The notes: a model not told the origin generated them from the sequence alone. Counted from the first letter of the stretch, positions 1 to 8,001 are shown. The stretch: DNA of 64,000 nt from JAEUIT01 sp044220875 (GCA_044220875.1 JBGAQH010000004.1:186001-250000), one strand, 5' to 3'. A program made the numbers and translations.

Positions 1-411
1 GTACATCACGAAGTACGGGTCCGGGACGATCGCCTCGTCGCCCGCATCGAGCAAGCACATGAACGCCAGAAGGAGTGCCCCGCTCGTCCCGCTCGTCACG
101 ATCGCCCCGCGCTCGGCATTCGGTCCCGTCCACTGCACCTCCTCGCCGAGCCGCCGCCAGATCGCGTCGAGCAGCGGCGGAATGCCCTGGGTGACGGTGT
201 AGCCATTGCGGTTCTCGACGATCGCGTCGATCGCCGCGCGCTTCATCCTCTCCGGCACGGGAAAGTCGGGCTGGCCGATCGAGAGGTTGATCGGGTCCTT
301 GAGCTTCGCGGCGAGGTCGAAGACCTTGCGGATGCCCGAGGCGTCGATCGCCTTGGCCCGGCGGCTGATGAGGCGATCGATCGGAAGCGAGGTGGCGACG
401 GCGGTGGTCAT
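1..411 (-). CDS. Class I/II PLP-dependent aminotransferase, N-terminal part
   Basis: The first 137 residues are inside the window; the gene runs off the left edge, so the catalytic lysine is not visible. The visible part has the fold type I aminotransferase pattern: a PINLSIGQPDFPVPE segment near residue 40, a GYTVTQG segment that matches the substrate-pocket region, then TSGTSGALLLAF and DEAIVPDPYFVMY, which are typical cofactor-binding stretches of aspartate/aromatic aminotransferases. The ATG at 409-411 is followed at once by conserved sequence, so the start is probably right. Substrate cannot be told from this part. The gene reads away from the small basic protein gene and probably shares its direction of transcription. 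Confidence 0.85.
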   Translation of the reverse strand, partial: MTTAVATSLPIDRLISRRAKAIDASGIRKVFDLAAKLKDPINLSIGQPDFPVPERMKRAAIDAIVENRNGYTVTQGIPPLLDAIWRRLGEEVQWTGPNAERGAIVTSGTSGALLLAFMCLLDAGDEAIVPDPYFVMY

Positions 412-460
412 GGCTGCGGCCTTCGAACGGGTCAACGGAGGCATCACTGTACGAAAGTGC

Positions 461-488
461 AACGCCCTCCACCGGAGCGGAGGGCGTT
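461..488. terminator. Perfect 10-bp hairpin, terminator-like
   Basis: AACGCCCTCC and GGAGGGCGTT form a perfect inverted repeat around an 8-base loop. It lies just downstream of the small basic protein gene on the minus strand and upstream of the aminotransferase. There is no clear T tract, so rho-independent termination is likely but not certain. Confidence 0.5.
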
Positions 489-516
489 GAGCACGATTCG
501 GGACGCTGGCCTTGGG

Positions 517-556
517 CCAGAGGCTCGTCGCCCCAGAGGCTCGTCGCCCCAGAGGC
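517..556. repeat. 16-bp tandem repeat, about 2.4 copies
   Basis: The unit CCAGAGGCTCGTCGCC is repeated head to tail with a 16-base period just downstream of the small basic protein gene. It lies between that gene and the hairpin at 461-488. No function is evident; replication slippage is the simple explanation. Confidence 0.7.
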
Positions 557-571
557 AGCGAGCGGCGTCGA

Positions 572-916
572 TCACTTCTTCTTGGCGCCACCGGCCGGGG
601 CAGCGGCCTTGGCGGCGGGAGCGGCGGCCTTCGCGCCGGCAGCCGGGGCAGCGCCCTTGGCGGCGGGAGCGGCGGCCTTCGCGCCACCGGCGGCCGGAGT
701 GGCCGGAGCGGCGGCATCGCCCTCAGCCTTGACGGCCTTGGCCTTCTTGGTGGTCGTGTTGATGTTGCCGACCTTGATGATGCCCAGCGGGCTGTTCTTC
801 GACGCGGCGAAGCGCTCCTGCGAGGAGAGCTTGGTGATCCGCTCCGCCCGGGTGAGGACGTTGCGATGCTGGCTGAGGGAGCCGGACTTGGTCTTGAGGC
901 TGTTGTGAATCGTCAT
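572..916 (-). CDS. PVC-group small basic protein with Ala/Lys/Pro-rich tail
   Basis: 114 residues from the ATG at 914-916; the upstream in-frame extension is not protein-like. Residues 1-45, starting MTIHNSLKTKSGSLSQHRNV and containing LTRAERITKL, match the small basic protein family (TIGR04137) described from Planctomycetes, Verrucomicrobia, Lentisphaerae and Chlamydiae. Members are usually about 50 residues and of unknown function; a ribosome or nucleic-acid association has been suggested from their basic character. This one carries an additional tail of roughly 55-60 residues made of Ala, Lys, Pro and Gly (AAAPAAK-type units) ending in GGAKKK, resembling histone H1-like bacterial tails. 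The tail includes a 48-bp DNA duplication. Confidence 0.85.
   Translation of the reverse strand: MTIHNSLKTKSGSLSQHRNVLTRAERITKLSSQERFAASKNSPLGIIKVGNINTTTKKAKAVKAEGDAAAPATPAAGGAKAAAPAAKGAAPAAGAKAAAPAAKAAAPAGGAKKK
594..689. repeat. 48-bp direct duplication inside the small basic protein tail
   Basis: Positions 594-641 and 642-689 are near-identical, with a 30-base stretch that is exact. The duplication keeps the reading frame and doubles an Ala/Lys/Pro block of the encoded tail, suggesting that tail length changes by slippage or unequal recombination. Confidence 0.75.
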
Positions 917-936
917 GGGAGTGCTCGCATTCGCTC

Positions 937-1824
937 TTAGGCAGACTTGTGCTTTTTGGGATAGAGGTCGCCGAAGTCGCCGTTTCCGCGCGCCGAACTC
1001 TTCCACTTCAAACCGACCGACCTGATCTTCGCCTCGAGGGCCTTCACGGCCGCCGATTGCCGCTCGCCGCCGGAGAAGCCGGGGCAGACGATCACAAGGC
1101 GAAGTTCCCCATTGTCATCGGGAACCAGATGCGCATCAAGTCCGTTCTTCCGGCAGAACTCGACCATGGGGGCACCCTTGAGCGCCGCCGCGTGGGCGAG
1201 GACGAAATAGTTCAGCCCGGGCTGCCGGGGATCGCCGCCTGGAGCGGGTCCGAGATCCTGAGCTCCCCCCCCGTCGCCTGGAGGCCCTCGGTCGCCCGCA
1301 GGCGTGGAGCGACCGGCCTCGGGGCTTCCACCGGCGGGAGTTCGTGGCCGCTCGCCGCCGGAAGGGCTGCCGGCGCTGTCGTTCTGAAGGCTCTGCGGCC
1401 GCTTTCCGGCTGTGAGCGGGTCGTAGGTCGGCAGGTTGGCCTGGGCGTTGAGTTCCTCGATCCGCCGCTGCTCGAAGCGCTTGGCCGATGAATTCTCGCC
1501 GGCCGAAAAGCCGTAGATGTAGACGCAGACCAGTGCGGCGAGGGCCGCAGCGATCGCGACATAGGCGTAGCCGACCGGGATTTTGAGGAAGCGTCCTGGT
1601 CCGACCGGCACCGCGGGACCAGGCGTCCCCCCGCCTGCTGGCTCGGGCTGGACGTGGCCGCCCCCTCCGCCCATGCCGCTTCCGCCACCGATGATCACCG
1701 ACGCTCCGCCCGTCGACGAACTCACTGCCGAAGCGGTCGACATCGACGCGGGCCGCTGCTGCGGCGTGGGCCGCAGCAGTTCGTACATCGCAGGTTGCGT
1801 GGGTTTCCGGGCCATGCGGGCCAT
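937..1824 (-). CDS. Single-pass membrane protein with C-terminal SPOR-like region
   Basis: 295 residues from the ATG at 1822-1824; a second ATG three codons later is also possible. The layout is: cytoplasmic Gly/Pro-rich N-terminus (about 1-80), one hydrophobic segment (YAYVAIAAALAALVCVYIYG), a Pro/Gly/Ser-rich disordered linker, and a C-terminal domain of about 90 residues beginning LNYFVLAHAAALKGAPMVEF and ending in a Lys/His-rich tail. The last domain has the length and strand-helix look of SPOR or related periplasmic domains, but no signature is strong enough for a firm call. It lies 10 bases downstream of the YdjY-like lipoprotein gene, so the two are probably cotranscribed. Confidence 0.6.
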   Translation of the reverse strand: MARMARKPTQPAMYELLRPTPQQRPASMSTASAVSSSTGGASVIIGGGSGMGGGGGHVQPEPAGGGTPGPAVPVGPGRFLKIPVGYAYVAIAAALAALVCVYIYGFSAGENSSAKRFEQRRIEELNAQANLPTYDPLTAGKRPQSLQNDSAGSPSGGERPRTPAGGSPEAGRSTPAGDRGPPGDGGGAQDLGPAPGGDPRQPGLNYFVLAHAAALKGAPMVEFCRKNGLDAHLVPDDNGELRLVIVCPGFSGGERQSAAVKALEAKIRSVGLKWKSSARGNGDFGDLYPKKHKSA

Positions 1825-1834
1825 CCTACTCGGC

Positions 1835-2710
1835 TCAACGACGAGCGTCGGAGGTTGTCGGCGGTTCGGCCAACTCGAGCACCAAAATTGCATCGCTGTC
1901 CGGCGCGGGCATGCGCGAGGTCCACGCCTCCCAGTTGGCGGCCTCGACGTCGATCTGGTCGGGAATCACCCGCGTCGCCGCGACCGTTTCGTCGCCGAAG
2001 GTGACGAGCCCCACGATCGAGCCGGTGTAGTCCGCAACGTAGTGCTCGCCGGGTCGCTTCCACGACGGCGGATTCGGCGCGAAGCGGCTTCCCGCGAACA
2101 CCCAGGTTCCCGGGAACGCCCGACCGTCGGCCCCGCGAATCCACTCCGTGAGGTCACGCTCGATCGGCGCGGGGCTCTCCGCCGTTTCGCGGTAACGAAC
2201 TCGCACGCGGAGAGCGGAACCCGTCGGCGGCTCGGTGATCGTCTGCCGACCGTCCGATCGCCAGCGCCCCGGATGCCCGGGCACGGCACCCGCAAGGAGA
2301 AGCGCCGCGTGCACCTCGCTTGGAGCGACGCTCAGCACGAGCAGCGACTCGTGTTCGCGCGAGTCCCGTCCGCAGACGACCTGCTCGAGAAATCCCTGCA
2401 CGGTGGCGACCTTCGCCGGGATCGTCACGCGGGCCGCTGCCCGGTCGACCTCGATGCCGTGCGGCAAGCGCACCACTGCCGGCGGCGCTGACGACGCTGC
2501 GGGCGCGGGCGTCTGAGGCGCAGCGTCCGACTCCGAGACCGGTCCCTCGGGCGGTGCGGTCCTCGGGGCCTGCGGTGCGGTGGGCGCATCGGCCTCATGG
2601 CCTGAGGTTGCGTCCGCGGCGACGGGCGGTCGGGGTGGCGAGGCGCACGCGACGAGCGTCGCGAGGACCGCAAGAACGGAGCATCGGAGCATGTTCGTCC
2701 GCGCTCTCAT
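1835..2710 (-). CDS. YdjY-domain lipoprotein
   Basis: 291 residues from the ATG at 2708-2710; ATGs at 2722 and 2692 are alternatives. The N-terminus MRARTNMLRCSVLAVLATL followed by VACASPP is a signal peptide with a lipobox, so the mature protein should be lipid-anchored at Cys. After a Pro/Ala-rich linker comes a region (IEVDRAAARVTIPAK, LEQVVC, HESLLVLSV, VHAALLLAGAVPG) that matches the YdjY domain found in many planctomycete exported proteins, whose function is unknown. The open frame extends upstream to 2971, but a strong terminator at 2816-2849 lies within that extension, supporting the internal start. Confidence 0.7.
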   Translation of the reverse strand: MRARTNMLRCSVLAVLATLVACASPPRPPVAADATSGHEADAPTAPQAPRTAPPEGPVSESDAAPQTPAPAASSAPPAVVRLPHGIEVDRAAARVTIPAKVATVQGFLEQVVCGRDSREHESLLVLSVAPSEVHAALLLAGAVPGHPGRWRSDGRQTITEPPTGSALRVRVRYRETAESPAPIERDLTEWIRGADGRAFPGTWVFAGSRFAPNPPSWKRPGEHYVADYTGSIVGLVTFGDETVAATRVIPDQIDVEAANWEAWTSRMPAPDSDAILVLELAEPPTTSDARR

Positions 2711-2815
2711 CGGAGCGGTCATCAGCACACACTTTGGCGCACACATGGGCGCACTCCCATCAATGCGACCCGCCGGGTCGCGGTGCCCGCACCATCGCTC
2801 ACCGCGCGATGAACG

Positions 2816-2849
2816 AAAAAAAAGGCCCGGCGGAGGCAAGCCTCGGGCC
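2816..2849 (-). terminator. Intrinsic terminator, minus strand
   Basis: On the minus strand GGCCCG...CGGGCC encloses an AGGC/GCCT inner stem and is followed by eight Ts. This is the clearest rho-independent terminator in the window. No protein gene ends in front of it, so it must end an RNA or a leader that begins between about 2850 and 3024. Confidence 0.8.
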
Positions 2850-2998
2850 GGACCCTTCCGGGGGCATGATAGGTGGTCCCTGCGTCGGGCGGTTGCGTCC
2901 GACGCGAGACAGTGGGAAGGTACGAAGCGAGCCGCATCGGGCAAGCGAGTCCGCACGATGTCCGCGCTCATGCCCGCCCGACGGAGTGCACAGTCCGC

Positions 2999-3019
2999 AC
3001 GACCGGTGCAGACGGTCGT
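2999..3019 (+). promoter_or_regulatory. Hairpin at the ribosome-binding position of the PTPS-like gene
   Basis: ACGACCG and CGGTCGT form a perfect 7-bp stem with a 7-base loop ending five bases before the ATG at 3025. No Shine-Dalgarno sequence is visible there, so the hairpin occupies the place where the ribosome would load. It could influence translation, or the real start could lie elsewhere. Confidence 0.3.
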
Positions 3020-3024
3020 CCCGC

Positions 3025-3921
3025 ATGCTCACGCTTCGCCGAACAGTTCGCTTCTCGCTGCTCCCTCCGGGTCCGCCCGGCGCGGCGCTGCCCGCCGAGC
3101 CCCGACACAACCCGCACGCCGGCTGGCCGCAGGCCCACGGCGCGACGGGCGTCGGCGCGTACGGCGAGATCGACGTCGAGGTCCGCGGCGAGCCCGACCC
3201 GATGAGCGGGTATCTCGTCAACATCACCCTGCTCGATGCCGCGGTCCGCGAACATGCCCTCGGCTGGCTCTCGGCGGCCTTCGCCCGACAGTTCACGGAT
3301 CGCGTTCCCCTCGAGCCCGCCGCTGTGACCGTCGCCCTGGCCCATCGCATCGCCGAGGGGCTGGCGTCAACCTTTCTCGCGCTTCCCGGCCGAGCGCTCA
3401 GCGCCGTGACCTGGCGCATCAGCCCGACCTTCAGTCACCGATACGACCTCACCATGCCCGAACGCATCGAGATCAGACAGCGCTTCGAGTTCTCCGCCTC
3501 GCACCGGCTGCATTGCCCCACCCTCGACGACGCGGCAAACCGGGCGCTCTTCGGGAAGTGCAACAGCCCCAACGGCCACGGCCACAACTACCGCCTCGAG
3601 GTCTGTGCCGCTCTGCCGCTCGGCGAGGCCCATCGCCTTCCGGTCGGGACCTTCGATCGGATCGTCGACGAGACGGTCATCCGACGATTCGACCACAAGC
3701 ACCTGAATCTTGACGTTCCCGAGTTTGCCACGCTCAACCCGAGCGTGGAACATATCGCCAAGGTCTGCCACGATCTCCTCGGGCCCGCGCTGGCCCGTCA
3801 CGGCGCCGACATCGCGTCGGTGACCGTGTGGGAGACCGAGAAGACCTCCTGCACCTATCCGGCCCGCACCGAACGATGCGCGAGCCGCAGCGGAACCACA
3901 CCATGTCCCCCCGAACCCTGA
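3025..3921 (+). CDS. Tandem-domain 6-pyruvoyltetrahydropterin synthase / QueD homologue
   Basis: 298 residues. The C-terminal half (about 150-285) carries the family signature: FEFSASHRLHC with a zinc-ligand His, CNSPNGHGHNYRLEV with the catalytic Cys and two more His ligands, FDHKHLNLD, PSVEHIAK and WETEKTSCTY. The N-terminal half has the same strand-helix plan (TVRFSLLPPG, GAYGEIDVEVRGEPDP, GYLVNITLLDAAVREH) but lacks the Cys and most His ligands, so it looks like a degenerate second copy. QueD makes 6-carboxytetrahydropterin for queuosine; eukaryotic-type PTPS makes biopterin. Which reaction occurs here is not decided by the sequence. Upstream in-frame sequence is not protein-like, so ATG 3025 is preferred. 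Confidence 0.85.
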   Translation: MLTLRRTVRFSLLPPGPPGAALPAEPRHNPHAGWPQAHGATGVGAYGEIDVEVRGEPDPMSGYLVNITLLDAAVREHALGWLSAAFARQFTDRVPLEPAAVTVALAHRIAEGLASTFLALPGRALSAVTWRISPTFSHRYDLTMPERIEIRQRFEFSASHRLHCPTLDDAANRALFGKCNSPNGHGHNYRLEVCAALPLGEAHRLPVGTFDRIVDETVIRRFDHKHLNLDVPEFATLNPSVEHIAKVCHDLLGPALARHGADIASVTVWETEKTSCTYPARTERCASRSGTTPCPPEP

Positions 3922-5291
3922 CGCTCGCCACGATCCTCCTCTCCGCCACCGCGTTCGGGCAGGACGCCCCCGTGTCGCCGCAGCCCGGCGCGCCGCGGGT
4001 CGACCGCCCCGCCCCGCCCGCCCGCGCCGCGGCGCCGGCCGCCCCGACCGCGCCGCCCGAGGTGGCCGCGATCAAGGTCGACTTCGACGAGATGGCCCGC
4101 TACCTGTCGCGCAAGGGCGGCGTCACCGGCGACGACCGCGCCGCGCTGCGGGCCCTCGCCGCGCGGGTCGCGCCGCATGCCGCGGCCAAGGACCCCACCG
4201 CACTCTCGATGCAGGTGCAGATCGGCACGTGGCTCGACGACCGCGCGCTCGTCGACTCCTCCTACATGACCATCCTCGAGCTCAACGCCAACAACGACAT
4301 CGCCCTCGCCCAGTGGCTCGGGACGATGAACCGCCGCCTCGACTACGAGCGCTGCGTGAACGAAGCGTTAGCTCACGGCCCGGTGATGGGCGCGTCGCCC
4401 CGCGTCTCGCTCGCCGCGATCGAGGCCCTTCTCGGCCTCAACCGCATCGGCGAGGCCAAGCTCCGCATGGATGCGATCGCCCTTCCCGCCAACGAGCGGC
4501 CTGACGTCACCGGCCGCCACGCGGCGCTCAAGACCCGCATCGAAGCCCTCTTCCCGGTCTGGCAGGCCGAGGACGCGGCACGACAGGCCGAGGCAACCGC
4601 GAACACGCTGCCGCGCGTCGAGCTGACGACGGCGAAGGGAGCGATCGTCATCGAGCTCTTCGAGGAGCAGGCCCCGAATTCGACCGCGGCGTTTCTCGAC
4701 TTCGCCGCAAGCGGGCTCTACGGCGGCACGACCTTCCACAAGCGCGTGAATGGCGTCGGCCTCCTCGGCGGCGACCCCAACTCGAAGCCCGGCGCGAAGG
4801 CCCGCCCCGGCACCGGCTCGCCCGGCTTCCGCATCGCCGACGAGGCGGCGCGGCCCGACCACCGACCCGCCCTGAGCGGCACGGTGGGATTCGCGAAGGC
4901 CGAGGCGCCCAAGCCGACCAAGCCGGGCGAGGCCCAGACGACGCGAACCCTCAAGGACAGCGCAGGCTCGACCTTCTTCATCCTCACCTCGCCCGCCGAG
5001 TACCTGAACGAGGAGTTCACGATCGTCGGCCGCGTCGTCGAGGGGTTTGACACCGTGCTGCAGCTTGCACCGGGCGATGCGATCGTCTCGGCGAAGGTCC
5101 TCCGCAAGCGCGACCACGAGTACGCGGTGCAGAAGTCCCCTGAGCCGAAGACGCCGGTCGAGGTCACCGTCATCACCAACGCGCCGAAGGCCCAGCCGGG
5201 CATGCCGATGCCGGGACAGGGCCCGACGCCGGGCAACGTGAAGACCATTCAGCCCAACGGCGGCCCGGTCCGCCCGCCCGTCACCCGCTGA
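3903..5291 (+). CDS. Secreted cyclophilin-type peptidyl-prolyl isomerase
   Basis: 462 residues from the ATG at 3903, overlapping the end of the preceding gene by 19 bases. MSPRTLTLATILLSATAFGQ is a signal peptide. Residues about 60-240 are helical and TPR-like. From about 238 a cyclophilin domain follows: VELTTAKGAIVIELFEEQAP, NSTAAFLDFAASGLYGGTTF, HKRVNG, GSTFFILTSP, LNEEFTIVGRVVEG. The active-site arginine region is present as FHKRVNG, and the GSTFFIL strand is the usual ligand-binding strand. The C-terminus is a Pro/Gly-rich tail. The likely role is folding of exported proteins. The acidic, Pro-rich insertion KAEAPKPTKPGEAQ is unusual for the family. Confidence 0.88.
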   Translation: MSPRTLTLATILLSATAFGQDAPVSPQPGAPRVDRPAPPARAAAPAAPTAPPEVAAIKVDFDEMARYLSRKGGVTGDDRAALRALAARVAPHAAAKDPTALSMQVQIGTWLDDRALVDSSYMTILELNANNDIALAQWLGTMNRRLDYERCVNEALAHGPVMGASPRVSLAAIEALLGLNRIGEAKLRMDAIALPANERPDVTGRHAALKTRIEALFPVWQAEDAARQAEATANTLPRVELTTAKGAIVIELFEEQAPNSTAAFLDFAASGLYGGTTFHKRVNGVGLLGGDPNSKPGAKARPGTGSPGFRIADEAARPDHRPALSGTVGFAKAEAPKPTKPGEAQTTRTLKDSAGSTFFILTSPAEYLNEEFTIVGRVVEGFDTVLQLAPGDAIVSAKVLRKRDHEYAVQKSPEPKTPVEVTVITNAPKAQPGMPMPGQGPTPGNVKTIQPNGGPVRPPVTR

Positions 5292-5326
5292 ACCACAACA
5301 TCGACCTTCGCCTTCAGGGGACCCGC

Positions 5327-5530
5327 ATGGCCCGAATCGTTCGCCACGAAGCCACCGCCTCGATCAAGATCGAACCGCAGGAGAAGCCAATCTTCGTCTG
5401 CGCCTGCGGCATCTCGAAGACCTTTCCGTTCTGCGACGGCAGCCACAAGCGTTGCCGGGAGGAAGAGGCGGGCCACTGCTATCGCTACGACCCGACGACG
5501 CTCGAGGTCGTCGAGAAGCGTCCCGAGTGA
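5327..5530 (+). CDS. CDGSH iron-sulfur domain protein
   Basis: 67 residues with the complete CDGSH 2Fe-2S signature: Cys25, Cys27, Cys36 and His40 in CACGISKTFPFCDGSH. The 3-Cys/1-His ligand set is that of mitoNEET-type proteins, which take part in redox or iron-sulfur transfer. The protein is a single minimal domain and is cytoplasmic, with no signal peptide. It follows the cyclophilin gene by 35 bases on the same strand and is convergent with the ACT-domain gene. Confidence 0.92.
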   Translation: MARIVRHEATASIKIEPQEKPIFVCACGISKTFPFCDGSHKRCREEEAGHCYRYDPTTLEVVEKRPE

Positions 5531-5585
5531 TCCCGACTGCGGCACCCCCCTCTGCAGCACCCGCCGCGGCGCCCGCTCCGCCGCA

Positions 5586-6068
5586 TCACCCCAAGTCCTC
5601 TTCGCCGAGGAGCCGGAACCCCTTCCGCCGGAGGATCTGGCCGGCGAGCGTGTTGTCGTCAACCGCCACGGCCACCGTCGGATTGTCGTCGGTGGACATC
5701 ATCACCGGATACGCGAAGCGGATGTTCAGCTCCGCGCCGAGGAGGAAGAGGCAGATGTGGGTCAGGGAGAGGTTGTTCGTCAGCTCGACCACGAGCAGGT
5801 CGGTCTCGCTGAAGGCCATCTGCTTGCGGCGCATCAGGTGACGGGCCGCGTCGGCATTGTCGAATATCAGGCGGACGACCGCGTGGTCGCTCGAGTCGAG
5901 GACGCTGAAGGCCCGCAGGTTCACCTCGGGGGCGTCGTCAAAGAGCTGCACAAGCTCGAGGAGCTTGCCGACCCGGTTGTCGAGAAAGACGCTGAACTGT
6001 CGCACGCTCGGTGGCGCGTAACTCCGTTCGGTGGACGGTTCGACGATGTCCGGAGGCGCCTGACTCAT
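5586..6068 (-). CDS. ACT-domain regulatory protein
   Basis: 160 residues from the ATG at 6066-6068 (MSQAPPDIVEPSTERSYAPP). The region from about 20 (VRQFSVFLDNRVGKLLELV, VNLRAFSVLDSSDHAVVRLI) is a typical ACT domain, a small ligand-binding fold found in amino-acid-responsive enzymes and regulators. A second, weaker copy seems to follow from about 95 to the C-terminus (NPTVAVAVDDNTLAGQILRRKGFRLL). Stand-alone tandem ACT proteins of this type are common in planctomycetes; the ligand is unknown. The start region is divergent from the DUF885 gene, with 92 bases between them. Confidence 0.82.
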   Translation of the reverse strand: MSQAPPDIVEPSTERSYAPPSVRQFSVFLDNRVGKLLELVQLFDDAPEVNLRAFSVLDSSDHAVVRLIFDNADAARHLMRRKQMAFSETDLLVVELTNNLSLTHICLFLLGAELNIRFAYPVMMSTDDNPTVAVAVDDNTLAGQILRRKGFRLLGEEDLG

Positions 6069-6160
6069 GCGGTGCGACACTGTACACGCTCTTCGGATCC
6101 ACCGGCCGCCGCGCGGAACCATCGCGAGCGACCGAGTCCGCCCGCTACAGTCCCACCACC

Positions 6161-7999
6161 ATGAACTCCGTGTTCGCGCTTCCGCTGCTGACCGTGATCG
6201 TCCACGTGACGACGCCGGCCGCCGGGCCGCCGGCCGAACCGCCCGCAACGGGAGCACCCGCCAACGCCGCCGCGGAGGCTCTCGACGCGCTCCTGCGCGA
6301 ATACGACGCCTGGCGCTTCCACGAGTTTCCCGAGCTCGCCAGGGCCCGCGGCGCGGCGACCCGCGAGGACGCCATCACCGAAGTCGGGCTCGCGGCGGAG
6401 GGACGACGCCGCGGCCAGCTCGCTGTTTTCGTCGAGGATCTCGGCGCCATCGACGCCTCAGCGCTTGGCGACGCGGATCGGCTCGACCGTGAGCTGCTCC
6501 GCATCGACCTGCAGCAGGCGATCGATCGCTATGACCGGGGACTTTGGCTCCTCGCCGTCGGTCCGCAGCACGGGCCGCAACACTCGATCGGGCACATCGC
6601 CGAGGGGATGCGCTTCGACTCGGACGCGGACTGCGAGAACTACCTCAAGCGGCTCTCCTGGGTCCCGCAGAATCTCGCCAACGTGATCGAGATCCTCCGC
6701 GAGGGGATTCGCCGGGGGCTCGTCCCCTCGAAGGCGAGCGTGGCCGCGGTCCCCGCCCAGTTCGACGAGGCCCTGGCCAACGGCGTGCCCGCACTACGGG
6801 AGCCGCTCATGCGATGCCCCGCCAGCGTCAGCGAGGCCCGCCGCGCCGAGTTCCTCCAGGAATTCGACGAGCGGCTCCTTCCCCCGATCCGCACTGCCCT
6901 GCAGGACCTCGCCGCGATGGTCCGCTCGGAATACCTGAGCGCGTGCCGCGACACGGACGGGCTGCGGGAGCTCCCGAACGGGAACGATCTCTATCGCTTC
7001 GAGCTTGCGGCGGCGACCACCGCGGCGCTCTCGCCGGAGGAGATCCACGCCATCGGCGAGCGGGAGGTCACGCGGATTCGGGCCGAGCTCCTCGACGCGA
7101 TCCGCGGCACCGAGTGGTTCCGCGCCTCCGCGGAGCGCGCCGCGCTCGCGCCGTCGGCGCTCATCGCGTCCTATCGCGCCGATCCCCGCTTCCGTCCCGC
7201 GATCGGCGAGGCCCTCGTCGGCGAGTACCGCGCCCTCTGCGTGCGGGCCGAGGCCGCGATGCCCGCGCTCTTCGGCCAACGACCGCTGCGACCCGTCGCC
7301 GTTCGGGCCGCGGCCCCGTACCTCACGCTCGCCCAGCCCGCGACCCGCTACGAGGCGGGCTCGCCCGCAACCGGCGACCCGGGACTGCTGGTCGTCAACA
7401 TCGCCTCGCTCGACCGCTCTCCGCGCTGCGAGGCGGTCGCGAACGCGCTGCGCGACGCGATCCCCGGGCGTCACCTGCAGTCCGCCGTGGCCGGCGAGGT
7501 CGCCCACCTCCGGCCGTTTCGACGCGATCGCGAGTGCGCTGCGTTCGTCGAGGGATGGGCCGACTACGCCGAACGCTTGGGGATCGAGATGGGGATGTAC
7601 GCGACCGCCGACGACGAGGCCGGCCGCCTGCTGATGTCGCTGCGCCACGCCTGCGCGATGGTCGCCGACACCGGCATCAACGTCCTGGGCTGGACGCGCG
7701 ATCGGGCCATCGCGTCGTTTCGCGAGAACGTCGGACTCGCCGAGGAGGAGGCCCGCCTCGAGGTCGAACGCGTCCTCGCGTGGCCCGGACGGGCCTGTGC
7801 CGGACCGCTTGGCGCGATGCGGATTCTCGAGCTGCGGGCAACGGCGGAACGCACGCTCGGCGAGCGCTTCCGAGTCCGGGACTTCCATGATGTCGTGCTC
7901 GGCGGCGGCGCGATGCCCCTGCCGCAACTCGAAGAGCGGGTGCGGCGATGGACCGACGCCGAACGGGCGAAGGGGGCCGCGGCGGGCGAACCCCGCTGA
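6161..7999 (+). CDS. DUF885-family putative metallohydrolase, secreted
   Basis: 612 residues from the ATG at 6161; the N-terminus MNSVFALPLLTVIVHVTTPA looks like a signal peptide. The body follows the DUF885 plan: LREYDAWRFHEFPELARARG at the start, GPQHSIGHIAEGMRFD, and near the end IPGRHLQSAV and FVEGWADYAERLG. DUF885 proteins are thought to be zinc peptidases related to M32 enzymes, with a HHLQ-type metal motif and a downstream EGWA-YAE glutamate. Here the usual PGHHLQ is PGRHLQ, so one of the two histidines is replaced by Arg, which may affect metal binding. It is convergent with the ABC permease, with two bases between the genes. Confidence 0.78.
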   Translation: MNSVFALPLLTVIVHVTTPAAGPPAEPPATGAPANAAAEALDALLREYDAWRFHEFPELARARGAATREDAITEVGLAAEGRRRGQLAVFVEDLGAIDASALGDADRLDRELLRIDLQQAIDRYDRGLWLLAVGPQHGPQHSIGHIAEGMRFDSDADCENYLKRLSWVPQNLANVIEILREGIRRGLVPSKASVAAVPAQFDEALANGVPALREPLMRCPASVSEARRAEFLQEFDERLLPPIRTALQDLAAMVRSEYLSACRDTDGLRELPNGNDLYRFELAAATTAALSPEEIHAIGEREVTRIRAELLDAIRGTEWFRASAERAALAPSALIASYRADPRFRPAIGEALVGEYRALCVRAEAAMPALFGQRPLRPVAVRAAAPYLTLAQPATRYEAGSPATGDPGLLVVNIASLDRSPRCEAVANALRDAIPGRHLQSAVAGEVAHLRPFRRDRECAAFVEGWADYAERLGIEMGMYATADDEAGRLLMSLRHACAMVADTGINVLGWTRDRAIASFRENVGLAEEEARLEVERVLAWPGRACAGPLGAMRILELRATAERTLGERFRVRDFHDVVLGGGAMPLPQLEERVRRWTDAERAKGAAAGEPR

Positions 8000-8001
8000 G
8001 C

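Larger units (their letters stand above)
2711..3024. other. Structured intergenic region between divergent genes
   Basis: 314 bases with no convincing protein gene. Read on the minus strand it contains a 7-bp hairpin at 2882-2905 (GCGTCGG/CCGACGC) and ends in an intrinsic terminator at 2816-2849. This is the arrangement of a short RNA gene or of a leader with an attenuator in front of the YdjY-like gene. I looked for SRP RNA, tmRNA, 6S, RNase P and tRNA signatures and found none. The part next to 3025 holds a hairpin abutting the start of the plus-strand gene. Confidence 0.4.

Noticed and set aside
2850..3024. SRP RNA, tmRNA, 6S, RNase P RNA or tRNA in the structured intergenic region
   Set aside because: None of the conserved cores or T-loop sequences was found; only generic hairpins and the terminator are visible.
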